Shown piece by piece: positions 1 to 9,799 of a stretch of DNA of 64,000 nt. Below the pieces are notes generated by a model that worked only from the letters and a program-made list of their open reading frames with translations, had not been told where the DNA came from and ran no database searches. The DNA is taken from positions 39,793 through 103,792 of the forward strand of contig JADKCP010000007.1 in NCBI GenBank assembly GCA_016718805.1. Reading direction: 5' to 3'. Numbering within the stretch: position 1 is the first letter of the stretch; every line of letters begins with the position of its first letter. This DNA comes from Bacteroidota bacterium. GTDB taxonomy: Bacteria; Bacteroidota; Bacteroidia; UBA4408. The translations under genes were made by a program, and so were the position numbers.

Positions 1-1
1 T

Positions 2-826
2 TCCTATCAAAATTCGATTATCGTAAAAATTGATACAACAAACCCTGCGAACATTTGGCAAATAGGAAAACCGCAAAAAATATTTTTTTCGGCTGCGTCA
101 ACCTTACCAAATGCAATTGTTACCGACACCTTGCACAATTACCCCCCCAACAATCATTCGAGCTTTGAAATTAAATCGTTGAATCAGCTCATGTGGGGAA
201 TTTTAGCTGTAACCTGGATGCAAAAGTTGGATATGGACACTATTACCGATGGCGCTACAATTGAGTTTTCGACCGATGGTGGAAGCACTTGGCAAAACAG
301 CTTCAATAATCCATTGGTCTATAATTTTTACGGCTATTCACCCGGCAATGTAGATACACTTAGCAATGGACAAGTTGGTTTTACCGGCAGTGATACCACC
401 TGGCGAAATATATGGCTATGTTTCGATATGTCGTGGATGAGCACCTTTCCGGATACTGTTCGCTTTCGATTCACCTTTACTTCCGATTCAATTAATACCG
501 GTAAGGAAGGTTGGATGATTGATAACATGATGAACAATTTAACCATCATTCACACAGCTAAAAGTGTCAAGCAAACCAGCTATTTAAATGTGTATCCAAA
601 TCCTTCGGGGAATATTGTACACATTGAAGCAGCCAAGCTTGAAGACTTTCATATAATTGAACACATGGAACTAATAAATGCACAAGGAACCACTGTAGAA
701 AGCTGGCGAAACTTGCCCACAAAATATTGGTTTGATACAAAAAAATACAGGGATGGCAATTACACGCTTCATATTAAAACAAACGTAAATGAAGCGAGTA
801 TTCCATTGATTATTTGCAAGGATTAA
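2..826 (+). CDS. T9SS-sorted secreted protein, C-terminal part (5' end outside window)
   Basis: The reading frame is open from base 2, so the gene starts before the window; a TTG at 131 is internal and not a credible start. What remains (about 274 residues) contains a beta-rich segment with the phrase STDGGSTWQNSF, typical of jelly-roll or MAM-like extracellular domains, then a C-terminal sorting domain beginning VYPNPSGN and ending in a short beta strand. That domain is the signal for export by the type IX secretion system and removal at the cell surface. No catalytic motif is visible. The stop codon lies one base before the cytochrome c peroxidase gene, so the two are very likely cotranscribed. 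Function of the main domain is unknown. Confidence 0.85.
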   Translation, partial: SYQNSIIVKIDTTNPANIWQIGKPQKIFFSAASTLPNAIVTDTLHNYPPNNHSSFEIKSLNQLMWGILAVTWMQKLDMDTITDGATIEFSTDGGSTWQNSFNNPLVYNFYGYSPGNVDTLSNGQVGFTGSDTTWRNIWLCFDMSWMSTFPDTVRFRFTFTSDSINTGKEGWMIDNMMNNLTIIHTAKSVKQTSYLNVYPNPSGNIVHIEAAKLEDFHIIEHMELINAQGTTVESWRNLPTKYWFDTKKYRDGNYTLHIKTNVNEASIPLIICKD

Positions 827-827
827 T

Positions 828-1880
828 ATGCGAAAGCCTTTGTTGGTTTTAATTATTGTTGTTTTCGCTGCTTTTGGCAAAGTAATTAAAACGCATCCTT
901 ATCCCTTTAGCAACTTACTTTATTTTCCGGAGATGCCCCAATCTTCGGAAAATAAAGTAACTGTTGAGGGAGCACTATTAGGCAAGTATTTATTTTACGA
1001 TCCTGTATTAAGTGCAGATGGTACAATTTCTTGTTCGAGCTGCCATAAACAGCAATATGCATTTAGCGATTCGGCACTTGTATTTAGCCGAGGAATTAAT
1101 GGAGCAAGTATGAAGCGAAATACCTTAGCATTATTTAACCTTGCCTGGTATCCACAATTGTTTTGGGATGGTAGGGCTTCCAGCATCGAAGCGCAAGTTT
1201 TTCATCCTTTGAGAGCAGTGGATGAAATGAAAATAAATTGGAAAAAATCAATTGGAGCTTTACAAAAAAGTAAAATCTATCCTTCCTTATTTTCAGCTGC
1301 TTTTGGTTCAACAAAAATAGATAGCAGTAAAATAGGAAAAGCATTGGCTCAATTTTTACGTACTCTTATTTCTAACCAGTCAAAATACGATAGAGTAATT
1401 GCAGGAAAAGATAGATATACCAAAGATGAATTGGAAGGTTTTATTTTAGTAAACGAACAATCAAAAGCTGCTTGTTTAGTATGTCATCCTTCCGATGCAA
1501 ATGCTTTGGGAACTAACCTTGGATTTAGTAACAATGGCTTGGATGCAATTTCAGATCCCGAAAAATATAGCGATGCCGGTGTAGGAGCAATTAGTGGAAA
1601 TAAAAGTGACTATGGGAAATTTAAAATCCCTTCACTTCGCAACATTGTCTTTACAGCTCCATACATGCATGATGGCAGATTTAGCACTTTGGAACAAGTA
1701 ATTGAATTTTATTCAAGCGGCATTAAAACCGGAGCCAACCTCGATTCCAAAATGTTGTATGCGCATCAAGGTGGGGCAAAATTAACAAAGGAAGAACAGC
1801 AAAAAGTGATTGCATTTTTACATACATTGAGTGATTCGGTTTTCATCCAGAATACTGAATTTTCTAATCCATTTCATTAA
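828..1880 (+). CDS. Diheme cytochrome c peroxidase (CcpA/MauG family)
   Basis: A 350-residue periplasmic enzyme expected to reduce hydrogen peroxide to water with electrons from small c-type cytochromes. An N-terminal hydrophobic segment (about residues 4-17) is a signal peptide or anchor. Two CxxCH heme-binding motifs are present: CSSCH at 69-73 and CLVCH at 216-220. The segment APYMHDGRFSTLEQV (about 277-291) carries the Met that serves as distal ligand of the high-potential heme in this family. The length is normal. It starts one base after the stop of a T9SS cargo gene. Its hemes would be attached by the Ccm machinery encoded at 25-30 kb. MauG-type oxidation of a protein substrate cannot be excluded from sequence. 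Confidence 0.9.
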   Translation: MRKPLLVLIIVVFAAFGKVIKTHPYPFSNLLYFPEMPQSSENKVTVEGALLGKYLFYDPVLSADGTISCSSCHKQQYAFSDSALVFSRGINGASMKRNTLALFNLAWYPQLFWDGRASSIEAQVFHPLRAVDEMKINWKKSIGALQKSKIYPSLFSAAFGSTKIDSSKIGKALAQFLRTLISNQSKYDRVIAGKDRYTKDELEGFILVNEQSKAACLVCHPSDANALGTNLGFSNNGLDAISDPEKYSDAGVGAISGNKSDYGKFKIPSLRNIVFTAPYMHDGRFSTLEQVIEFYSSGIKTGANLDSKMLYAHQGGAKLTKEEQQKVIAFLHTLSDSVFIQNTEFSNPFH

Positions 1881-1931
1881 AGATTAATACTTGGTTGAAA
1901 CATATTTTGCATTAGGAAGTATAAGAAGAAA

Positions 1932-1965
1932 TTTGAGAGTATCACTGTATCATTTCGTACTTTTG
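1932..1965 (+). promoter_or_regulatory. Bacteroidota-type promoter for the CotH-family gene
   Basis: TTTG at 1932-1935 and TACTTTTG at 1958-1965 match the Bacteroidota -33 and -7 elements (TTTG / TAnnTTTG) with a 22-nt spacer, slightly longer than usual. Transcription would start near 1972, leaving a leader of about 13 nt before the ATG at 1985. Confidence 0.55.
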
Positions 1966-1984
1966 CAAAACCTAAATCACACCA

Positions 1985-4900
1985 ATGATTTCCAAAAAAT
2001 TACTTTTCGTATTATTTTTTATACAGGTCATCTGTATTAACGCCCAAAATTTACCACGTCAATTTCAATTAAGTGGCGATGGTAGAATGCTCACAATTGG
2101 CGAAAAGCCCAACAATAATTTTTACAATCAAAACAATGTTCCAATTCTGTATTTAAATTTTAGCGATACAGCAAACTTTTGGCAAGACCTAATTACTTAC
2201 CATGATTCGCTTTGGGATTATCCGGCAAGTCTTGTATACAATGGGGTTACTTACGATAGCGTTGGTGTGCGATTTAAAGGAAATTCATCGTACGACAACA
2301 TTGGGACTTCCTTAAAAAAGTCGTTTAATATTTCTTTGGACGCTTTTAAAAACGATCAAAACATAAATGGATTCAGTACCTTAAATTTAAATAATTGCTA
2401 CGATGATCCTACGTTTATGCGGGAAGTATTTTATGAAAATCAACTCAGAAAACATGTACCTGCAGCACAAACTAATTTTGCTCATTTGTATATTAATGGC
2501 GCCGATTGGGGCTTGTATGCGAATGTGCAACAACTAAACAAAGATTTTCAAAAAGATTGGTTTTTAAGTAATGAAGGAGCAAATTTTAGAGCATCACGTC
2601 CGCCCGGAAGCACAGGAAGCGGCAGTATTATACAAGCTTCATTTTTAAATTTAGGAAACGATACTTCCGAATATCAAAAATTTTACACTTTAAAATCAAG
2701 TGAGTCGCCCGACCCTTGGACGAAGCTAAAAAACTTTTGCATTGCACTCGATACAACAGATCCTTCTCGCATGTCGAGTTTGTTAAGCAATTATTTAGAC
2801 ATAGATCGTGCCTTGTGGTTTTTAGCTAGTGAAATTGCTTTTAATGATTTCGACAGTTATATCGAAAAAGGTAAAAATGACTTTTATGTGTACTATGAAA
2901 AAGAAACAGGGCGCTTTGCTCCTATTGAATTTGATGGCAATGATGTAATGGATACACACTATGTTAATTCGGTGAGTGCCTTGCGTCATCAAACAGATAC
3001 GCTATATCCTTTAATGAGTAAAATAATTAATGTACCTGAAATTCGTCAACGCTACTTAGCACATATGCGAACTTTAGTTGCTGATGAGCAAGACACGCTA
3101 AGTGCTTTCCCTTTAATTGACTCTTACTATGCATTAATCGACAGCATTGTGCAGGCTGATACTATAAAACTATACAGCTATGCGGCATTTCAGGATGGGC
3201 CTTCTATATTGAAATACTATTTGCGACTGCGCCGTTTAAAAATGCTAAACAATTCAGAAGTAAATGACATTGCACCTGTTATTACTGATGTTACTTTAAG
3301 CAGTGATAGCATTTATTGGAAACAACCGGAAGCAGGACATAGTGTTGAGATTAAAGCAAAAGTTACCTCGGTAAATGGTATTAGCAATGTAACATTGTAT
3401 GCAGCAGCAGGCTTTGTAGGAAACTTTACAAAAATTCCAATGTTCGATGATGGACAACATGCTGATAGCCTAGTCGGCGATGGTATTTTCGGTGCCAGTA
3501 TTCCTGCCCAAAATGGAGGAACCTGGATGCGTTACTATGTAGAAGCTGCCGGAAACAATACAGCCAAATCGGTAAGTTTTGAGCCTCCCGGAGCTGAACA
3601 CAGTATATTCATTTACTTAGTAAAACCAAGCATTGCAGCTGATACTACCTCAATTGTAATTAACGAATTAATGGCGCGTAATAATACAACTGCAACAGAT
3701 AGTGCGGGTCAGTATGAAGACTGGTTAGAACTTTACAATACTACCAACCAAGCTATTGATATAAGCGGATACTACCTAACTGATAATGAAAATAATTTGG
3801 CAAAATGGCAATTTCCACAAGGCACTATTATCAATGCGAACGACTATTTAATTGTGTGGGCCGACGAAGATCAATCGCAAGGAAAATTGCATACCAATTT
3901 TAAATTTTCGGCAACAGGCGAACAAGTAATTTTACTCAATGCTGCCGGAGAATTAATCAGCAAGGTGGCATTTGGACCGCAAAATATAGACGTGAGTTTT
4001 GCAAGAATTCCTAATGGAACAGGTGCGTTTTCAGCTCAGTTTCCAACTTTTAGAATTAACAATAATCCCAAGCCACTTGTTAATTTTTCAGCTTCAGCAA
4101 CACAGGCTTGTTCATCATTATTGGTAAACTTTACAAACAACAGTACAAATGCCAGCGATTATAGTTGGAATTTTGGAGATGGTTCGCCTTTATCGACCGA
4201 TATTTCTCCTAGTCACTTTTATGCTGCTCCAGGAAACTATACTGTTAGTCTTCAAGCTAATGGTGGGGGGTGGACCAGCATTGATTCGTTGGTCAATTAC
4301 ATTCAGGTGTTTGCCGCTCCTACCGTAAGTTTTGCATCTGATACTATTTATTCAAGCACCACTACTTTTATGCTGGATGCCGGAAACGGTTTTGTTTCGT
4401 ATGATTGGAATACAGGCGAACAAACGCAAACTATACAAGTTGATACAAGTGCCAGCTATTGTGTAATTGTTAGCAATAGCAACAATTGTAAAGATACAGC
4501 TTGTGTGTATGTGTTTATTCCTTTACCAATTGCAGTTGCATTATTTAGTTCTGACATACAACAAGGATGTGCAGGACTAACCGTAAACTTTACAAATCAA
4601 TCAAGTAATGCTAGCAGTTATACATGGAATTTTGGAGATGGAAGCAGCCTTTCAACGGCGATAAATCCTTCGCATCAGTATGATACTGCAGGAGTATACA
4701 CCGTTAGCTTAATTGCAAACAATACTAATTCGAGTGATACGCTTAGTTTGATTAATTACATAAACGCGCATCCTTTACCTGAGTTTAGTTTTGCTAGCGA
4801 TACTATACATGGTCCTTCTACGACCTATTTATTGGATGCAGGAAATTTATTTAGCAGTTATTTATGGAATACAGGAGATACAGTTTCTGCAATTACTGTT

Positions 4901-5230
4901 GTAAATGATTCCTTGTATTGTGTTGTGGTAGGAAATCAATATGGCTGTAAGGATAGTGATTGTGTATATGTTACGATTAATGGTTTAGGAACAGCCACAT
5001 TACAGGAAAAATCTAATGCTCAGTTATTTCCCAACCCGGCCGACAGTTACTTGAAATTTATTCCGGCGTTTGAAGAAAATCACTTCGCTGTGATTTATAA
5101 TGCACAAGGAGCCATAGTTTACTCAACAAGTTTTACCAAGGAACTAGTAGTATTCACTGAGAATTGGGCTCCCGGCATTTATTTGTTGCAATACGATAAT
5201 GCAAATACTCGTTTCGTTGTAAAACATTAA
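1985..5230 (+). CDS. CotH kinase / lamin-tail / PKD multidomain surface protein with T9SS sorting domain
   Basis: A 1081-residue secreted protein. Domain order by eye: signal peptide 1-21; CotH-like domain about 48-400, including NDFYVYY and the acidic EFDGND motif near residue 315 expected for the atypical kinase fold; a beta-rich linker; lamin-tail domain about 555-690 (VINELMARNN, EDWLELYN); PKD domain about 700-775 with WNFGDGSPLS; an Ig-like segment; a second PKD about 852-925 with WNFGDGSSLS; a second Ig-like segment; and a T9SS type A sorting domain from about 1008 (LFPNPADSYL). CotH phosphorylates spore-coat proteins in Bacillus, but the role in Bacteroidota is not established. It has its own promoter and sits alone between the peroxidase and a membrane protein. 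Confidence 0.9.
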   Translation: MISKKLLFVLFFIQVICINAQNLPRQFQLSGDGRMLTIGEKPNNNFYNQNNVPILYLNFSDTANFWQDLITYHDSLWDYPASLVYNGVTYDSVGVRFKGNSSYDNIGTSLKKSFNISLDAFKNDQNINGFSTLNLNNCYDDPTFMREVFYENQLRKHVPAAQTNFAHLYINGADWGLYANVQQLNKDFQKDWFLSNEGANFRASRPPGSTGSGSIIQASFLNLGNDTSEYQKFYTLKSSESPDPWTKLKNFCIALDTTDPSRMSSLLSNYLDIDRALWFLASEIAFNDFDSYIEKGKNDFYVYYEKETGRFAPIEFDGNDVMDTHYVNSVSALRHQTDTLYPLMSKIINVPEIRQRYLAHMRTLVADEQDTLSAFPLIDSYYALIDSIVQADTIKLYSYAAFQDGPSILKYYLRLRRLKMLNNSEVNDIAPVITDVTLSSDSIYWKQPEAGHSVEIKAKVTSVNGISNVTLYAAAGFVGNFTKIPMFDDGQHADSLVGDGIFGASIPAQNGGTWMRYYVEAAGNNTAKSVSFEPPGAEHSIFIYLVKPSIAADTTSIVINELMARNNTTATDSAGQYEDWLELYNTTNQAIDISGYYLTDNENNLAKWQFPQGTIINANDYLIVWADEDQSQGKLHTNFKFSATGEQVILLNAAGELISKVAFGPQNIDVSFARIPNGTGAFSAQFPTFRINNNPKPLVNFSASATQACSSLLVNFTNNSTNASDYSWNFGDGSPLSTDISPSHFYAAPGNYTVSLQANGGGWTSIDSLVNYIQVFAAPTVSFASDTIYSSTTTFMLDAGNGFVSYDWNTGEQTQTIQVDTSASYCVIVSNSNNCKDTACVYVFIPLPIAVALFSSDIQQGCAGLTVNFTNQSSNASSYTWNFGDGSSLSTAINPSHQYDTAGVYTVSLIANNTNSSDTLSLINYINAHPLPEFSFASDTIHGPSTTYLLDAGNLFSSYLWNTGDTVSAITVVNDSLYCVVVGNQYGCKDSDCVYVTINGLGTATLQEKSNAQLFPNPADSYLKFIPAFEENHFAVIYNAQGAIVYSTSFTKELVVFTENWAPGIYLLQYDNANTRFVVKH

Positions 5231-5302
5231 TAAAAGCAAACTGTATTTTTGGTACAGTGCTTTCAATTTTGTTTACTAGTATTGAGCTAAATTTACCCTG
5301 TT

Positions 5303-7255
5303 ATGCTTTATGTAAGTGGTTTGTTTGCTTTGTTACTACTGTTTTTAACGCTACTTTTTTTAGTAGGCTATTGGATTTCTAAGTTCCTATTGGGTGGCTA
5401 TGGAACGATTTTTTCGACACTATTTTTTTCACTATTCACAGGCACTTTTTTATTTAGCTCCATTGTAGCCTTGTCTTTTACATCTTTTATAACCATTTTT
5501 TCATTCGCGCTTTTAGTACTCTTTTTTATAGCAATAGTTCTAAGAAAAGCTAAGCGTTTAGAGGTTAAAAATACTTCACTTGAGTTTACAATTAAAAGTT
5601 GGCTTGGGTATTTATGTCCTTTGATTAGTGTATTAATGCTTCTTGTAGCTTGGTTTGGAAGCCAGGTGGTAAATACAAATGTAGAATTGGTTTTGCCGGC
5701 AAATCCTGAGAACTATTTATATTCCCAATTTGCAAAATTGCTATCTGAAACAAATATTGAAAGCACCTTTACCATAGGATTTTTGCCCGGTAGTTATACC
5801 GGTGGAGTAAGTCCTTACCATTATTTCGATTTATGGCTGAGTGCAGGAATTAGCAAAGTATTTCACATATCAGCTTTAGAAGCAATCCATTTTTTTACGC
5901 TTCCATTGCTCAATTTTTTAAATGTACTTGGACTTTGCACTTTGTTTGAACTAAGTTCAAAACCAAAACGATTCATTCCATTTATTGCTTTGTTGTTTTT
6001 GCACTTAAGTGGAATTAATTTTCTCTCAATCGCACAGGAATTTGGGAAGTATCATTTTGACTTTTTGGAACCACTACTTGGCTTGTATGGTGAAAAATTG
6101 AGTTTTGCATTTACTTTATTCATTGTAGCAGTTTATCTTATTTTAAAAAACAGACATCTAGAAGCTATTTATTTCTTACTACTTGTACCTTTATTTTTTC
6201 CACTTCTTTTTCCTCCTCTAATCATTGGACTTCCTTTATTTGCAGCAGTATTAAGTAAGATCAAAATAATAAATACCAAAGAATTTATACAGTATGGATT
6301 CTTTTTACTGTCTGTAATATTGGGCTTAATTTTTTTCTATCGAAACTCACCTGCAGCTTCATTTTCGCTTGAAAGCAGTAGCGATTTTAGTGGTTTCAAC
6401 CTTGCTTCAGTAAAAATGACTTTGGTTGAATTGTATTATCGAACCTGGGATAAACCTTTTAGAACCTTGCTTTTTTATTCGCCTTTCCTCTTATTTCTTT
6501 TAATAAAATTGAAAGATCTAAAATTCTCGGAGGCGCACAAAACCTTGCTTTTACTCACAGGATTGCTCTATTCAAGTGCCCTAGTAAGTTGGGGATTTTT
6601 GTATAAACTTCCAGAAGCTCGTCAAATTTATACCAATGCATTGTTGCTTTTTCACTTGGTTTTAGTGTTAGTTCTTTATGATTGGATACTATTGCAGAAA
6701 AAAGGAAAACTCGCCTTTATTGCAAGCACTGCGCTTATTGTATTATTGTGCACGATGGCTAGTTACAATTATAAAGACTATGCTGAAGCACAATTAAAAT
6801 ATGGATATTCAAAAGAGTATATAAAAACTATTAAGTCGTTAAGATTAGCTGCCAATGATCAATTTACAGTCGCGTACATAAAAAACAAAAATGAATATTT
6901 GTCAACTACCGAATTAGTAACCGGAGGAATAACCGGAGCCTATTTACAACTGGAAAATAAGTTTTATGGACTTGTAAGCTTGTCTTGCTTTGATATTACA
7001 GAAGATGTAAGCATAGGTGAAAGTTCAAAAAAAATGTTGTACAGTCAAAACTTTTACACTTTTGTAAAAGAGCAACAAAAACAAACTAAATTTATAAGTA
7101 TAGAACAAAGTCAGCTCGATTTTTTATCACTGCACAAAATACGATACCTGCTTGTTTCGAAAAATTGCGTTGTTCCGCAATTGATCTTCACTAAAGTAGA
7201 TAAGCGATTGGTAGATAAATTAAGTGGAGAACAATTTTTGGTTTTAAAAAACTGA
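5303..7255 (+). CDS. Polytopic membrane protein, GT-C-like glycosyltransferase candidate
   Basis: A 650-residue protein with roughly a dozen hydrophobic segments spread over residues 1-480 and a soluble C-terminal region of about 150 residues. This layout, with a long extracytoplasmic loop after the early helices (about 125-165, containing PANPENY and SPYHYFDLW), resembles GT-C membrane glycosyltransferases that use lipid-linked sugars. I see no diagnostic catalytic motif beyond scattered acidic residues, so the assignment rests on architecture only. A TATTTTTG -7-like element at 5244-5251 could drive it. The closest downstream gene is 575 bp away. Confidence 0.7.
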   Translation: MLYVSGLFALLLLFLTLLFLVGYWISKFLLGGYGTIFSTLFFSLFTGTFLFSSIVALSFTSFITIFSFALLVLFFIAIVLRKAKRLEVKNTSLEFTIKSWLGYLCPLISVLMLLVAWFGSQVVNTNVELVLPANPENYLYSQFAKLLSETNIESTFTIGFLPGSYTGGVSPYHYFDLWLSAGISKVFHISALEAIHFFTLPLLNFLNVLGLCTLFELSSKPKRFIPFIALLFLHLSGINFLSIAQEFGKYHFDFLEPLLGLYGEKLSFAFTLFIVAVYLILKNRHLEAIYFLLLVPLFFPLLFPPLIIGLPLFAAVLSKIKIINTKEFIQYGFFLLSVILGLIFFYRNSPAASFSLESSSDFSGFNLASVKMTLVELYYRTWDKPFRTLLFYSPFLLFLLIKLKDLKFSEAHKTLLLLTGLLYSSALVSWGFLYKLPEARQIYTNALLLFHLVLVLVLYDWILLQKKGKLAFIASTALIVLLCTMASYNYKDYAEAQLKYGYSKEYIKTIKSLRLAANDQFTVAYIKNKNEYLSTTELVTGGITGAYLQLENKFYGLVSLSCFDITEDVSIGESSKKMLYSQNFYTFVKEQQKQTKFISIEQSQLDFLSLHKIRYLLVSKNCVVPQLIFTKVDKRLVDKLSGEQFLVLKN

Positions 7256-7830
7256 TCAGTTGTTTTAAGCTTTAAATTTTATTTAGAAATAAATAAACCA
7301 TTGGGTTCACAAAGGAAAACACAAGGGATATAAAGAGTAGAACACTAAAAACTATTAAATGTATACATCGTGCAATAATAGTACTCAATGAGGTTTGAAC
7401 CTATAATAGTTTATAAATCATCTTAAGAATTAATAAATTCTATTTCTTTCCTTTTATAACTTTATACAATGCCAATAACATCAACTAACAATATGCTTCA
7501 TCTCAATTATAGCTGGATTTATTAATATTGTTTACTAAGGATTTAAACGATAAAATGGAAAGGAATACTTATTATTTACAACGACATCAAATCGGCGATA
7601 ATCCTAAGAATCCGCCAAATCTGCGTTCCAATTATAAATTCTAATCATACGAATATTTTACCCTGTTGCATTATTTTAATTTTCATTCACAAAAGCGGAT
7701 ACATGTAACAAATAATTTAAAAAGCCAATATTATCAGTATTTTCGCATACAGTTCCTGAATCTATAAAAAAGGCATCTTCTTATGTTTCTAAATTTTTGA
7801 CTTATCAATTTTAAGAGTAAACTAACTAGC
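7256..7830. other. 575-bp AT-rich gap without a supported gene
   Basis: No ORF with coding character is visible. The only recognisable item is a GGATT-rich stretch at 7589-7630 (listed separately). The stop of the preceding gene overlaps the 12-bp palindrome AACTGATCAGTT, but there is no T-run to make it a clear terminator. Confidence 0.5.
7589..7630 (-). repeat. Degenerate interspersed GGATT-rich element, copy 1
   Basis: Read on the minus strand it contains GCGGATTCTTAGGATTATCG, closely resembling GCGGATTATTAGGATTGTCG at 20292-20311. Both copies are intergenic. From memory, similar GCGGATT/GGATT strings recur between genes in other Bacteroidota, but I cannot search to confirm. Confidence 0.4.
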
Positions 7831-8016
7831 ATGAACTCAAAAAACAGAACAATCCTAATTTCAGCCATGTTGCTAATTTTATCGGCCGGCAATTTTAACC
7901 GTTTAAGCGATACATCGTGTATAAAGCCTATTCACATGACTACGCTTTTGGTAATGGGTGCTTCAATCGGAATACTCATACAGGCATTGATTCAGCGCTT
8001 TCAACAAAATAAATAA
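7831..8016 (+). CDS. Small hypothetical membrane protein (61 aa)
   Basis: A short ORF with two probable membrane helices (about residues 8-22 and 37-54), a central polar loop and a basic C-terminus ending QRFQQNK. It starts with ATG and ends 38 bp before adenine deaminase in the same orientation, so cotranscription is possible. I recognise no family. Support is limited to its hydrophobicity pattern, start codon and position; it could be a chance ORF in an AT-rich gap. Confidence 0.45.
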   Translation: MNSKNRTILISAMLLILSAGNFNRLSDTSCIKPIHMTTLLVMGASIGILIQALIQRFQQNK

Positions 8017-8054
8017 ACAAGGTTTTTACACAAACTGTACACACAATTAATAGT

Positions 8055-9692
8055 ATGTCAGCAACAAGTTTTCAAGTTACAGCCAATTTAGTAGATATTT
8101 TTCATGAGCAAATTTATGCTGCTCAAATACAGGTAACTGATGGAATTATCAGCAGCATTACTAAAATTAATGAAGCTCCGGTCGATTATATTTTACCCGG
8201 ATTTGTTGATGCGCATGTGCATGTTGAAAGTAGTATGCTCACTCCTTGTCAGTTTGCTCGATTAGCTGTTTTACATGGAACTGTTGCAACCGTAAGCGAC
8301 CCACACGAAATTGGAAATGTATTGGGCGTTGCAGGAGTTGAATACATGATTGAAAATGGAAACAAAGTTCCTTTCAAATTTTATTTCGGAGCACCATCCT
8401 GCGTGCCTGCCACAAGTTTTGAAACTGCCGGGGCTGTAATTAATGCTGCCGATATTGAAAAGTTATTTCAACGTGAAGAAATAGTATACCTCGCCGAAAT
8501 GATGAATTGGCCGGGTGTATTGAATGGTGATAAAGATGTTTTTCAAAAAATTGCACTCGCTAAAAAATACAACAAACAAGTAGATGGACATGCTCCCGGT
8601 TTAAGAGGACAACAGGCCAAAGATTACATAGCTGCAGGAATAAGCACCGATCACGAATGCTTCACTGCTGAAGAGGCGTTGGACAAACTAAAGTATGGAA
8701 TGAAAATACTGATTCGTGAAGGAAGTGCTGCTAAAAACTTTGATGCTTTGATTAATTTGTTACACGATTATCCAAACGAAATTATGTTTTGTTCAGACGA
8801 CAAACATCCCGATAATTTGGAAGAAGGTCACCTTAATTTACTGGTGAAGCGTGCATTGGAAAAAGGTATTGACCTCTTTAAAATTCTACGTGCGGCTTGT
8901 GTAAATCCGGTGGAACACTACAAACTTAATGTTGGACAATTAAAAGTTGGCGATCCTGCTGATTTTATTTTGGTCAATAATTTAAGAGATTTCAAGGTGC
9001 TTAAAACCTACATCAATGGCACAGTGGTAGCGCAAGATGGTAGAACAAACATTCCATTTCATCACAGTGAAATAGTTAATAATTTTAGCACACATGCTAA
9101 ATCGCCCGAGCAGTTTAAAATTGCTTCAACAACTAAAAAAGTTGCGGTAATTGAAGCTTTAGACGGGCAACTCATCACCAATAAAATTATCGCTGATGTG
9201 AAGTATGAACATGGATATTGTGAGGTGGATATTTCACAGGATATTTTGAAAATTGCTGTAATAAATCGCTACAACAATGCTGAACCTGCGCTAGGTTTTA
9301 TTAAAAATTTTGGACTTACACATGGAGCAATCGCAAGCACAGTTGCTCACGATTCGCACAATATTATTGCTGTTGGTACTTCGGATGAAGAAATTTGCAA
9401 AGCCATTAATTTGCTAATTGATTGCAAAGGAGGAATAGTAGCCCTGAGTTCAACCATGGAAATGCTGTTGCCGCTTCCCATTGCCGGAATCATGAGCGGA
9501 GAAGATGCTTTTGAAGTTGCCAAACAATATACTGCCATTGATGCTTTTGCTAAAGAATTAGGAAGTAAACTTTCGGCTCCTTTTATGACCTTAAGTTTTA
9601 TGGCTTTGTTGGTAATACCGCACTTAAAGCTTAGCGATAAAGGATTGTTTGATGGTGATAATTTTGAATTTGTAAAGGTTGTTCAGAATTAA
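8055..9692 (+). CDS. ade: Adenine deaminase
   Basis: A 545-residue amidohydrolase-superfamily enzyme that converts adenine to hypoxanthine and ammonia in purine salvage. Metal-ligand motifs are present in order: DAHVHVESSM at 52-61 with the HxH pair (H54, H56), SDPHEIGNV, AEMMNWPG, DGHAPGL, STDHECFT and FCSDDKHPDN. The C-terminal part (VAHDSHNIIAVG and GGIVAL) is the conserved AdeC C-terminal domain. Length is normal for the AdeC type, which is distinct from the adenosine-deaminase-like adenine deaminases. Adenine as substrate is inferred from family membership. Confidence 0.93.
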   Translation: MSATSFQVTANLVDIFHEQIYAAQIQVTDGIISSITKINEAPVDYILPGFVDAHVHVESSMLTPCQFARLAVLHGTVATVSDPHEIGNVLGVAGVEYMIENGNKVPFKFYFGAPSCVPATSFETAGAVINAADIEKLFQREEIVYLAEMMNWPGVLNGDKDVFQKIALAKKYNKQVDGHAPGLRGQQAKDYIAAGISTDHECFTAEEALDKLKYGMKILIREGSAAKNFDALINLLHDYPNEIMFCSDDKHPDNLEEGHLNLLVKRALEKGIDLFKILRAACVNPVEHYKLNVGQLKVGDPADFILVNNLRDFKVLKTYINGTVVAQDGRTNIPFHHSEIVNNFSTHAKSPEQFKIASTTKKVAVIEALDGQLITNKIIADVKYEHGYCEVDISQDILKIAVINRYNNAEPALGFIKNFGLTHGAIASTVAHDSHNIIAVGTSDEEICKAINLLIDCKGGIVALSSTMEMLLPLPIAGIMSGEDAFEVAKQYTAIDAFAKELGSKLSAPFMTLSFMALLVIPHLKLSDKGLFDGDNFEFVKVVQN

Positions 9693-9799
9693 GTTGGAGG
9701 AGAGCAGGAAATCTGCTATTTTTGGAGCATCAATTCAGATACTACCTGCACAATTGATTTGGCGAATGCCAAGATGTTAACTAATCAAGTATTTATTAA

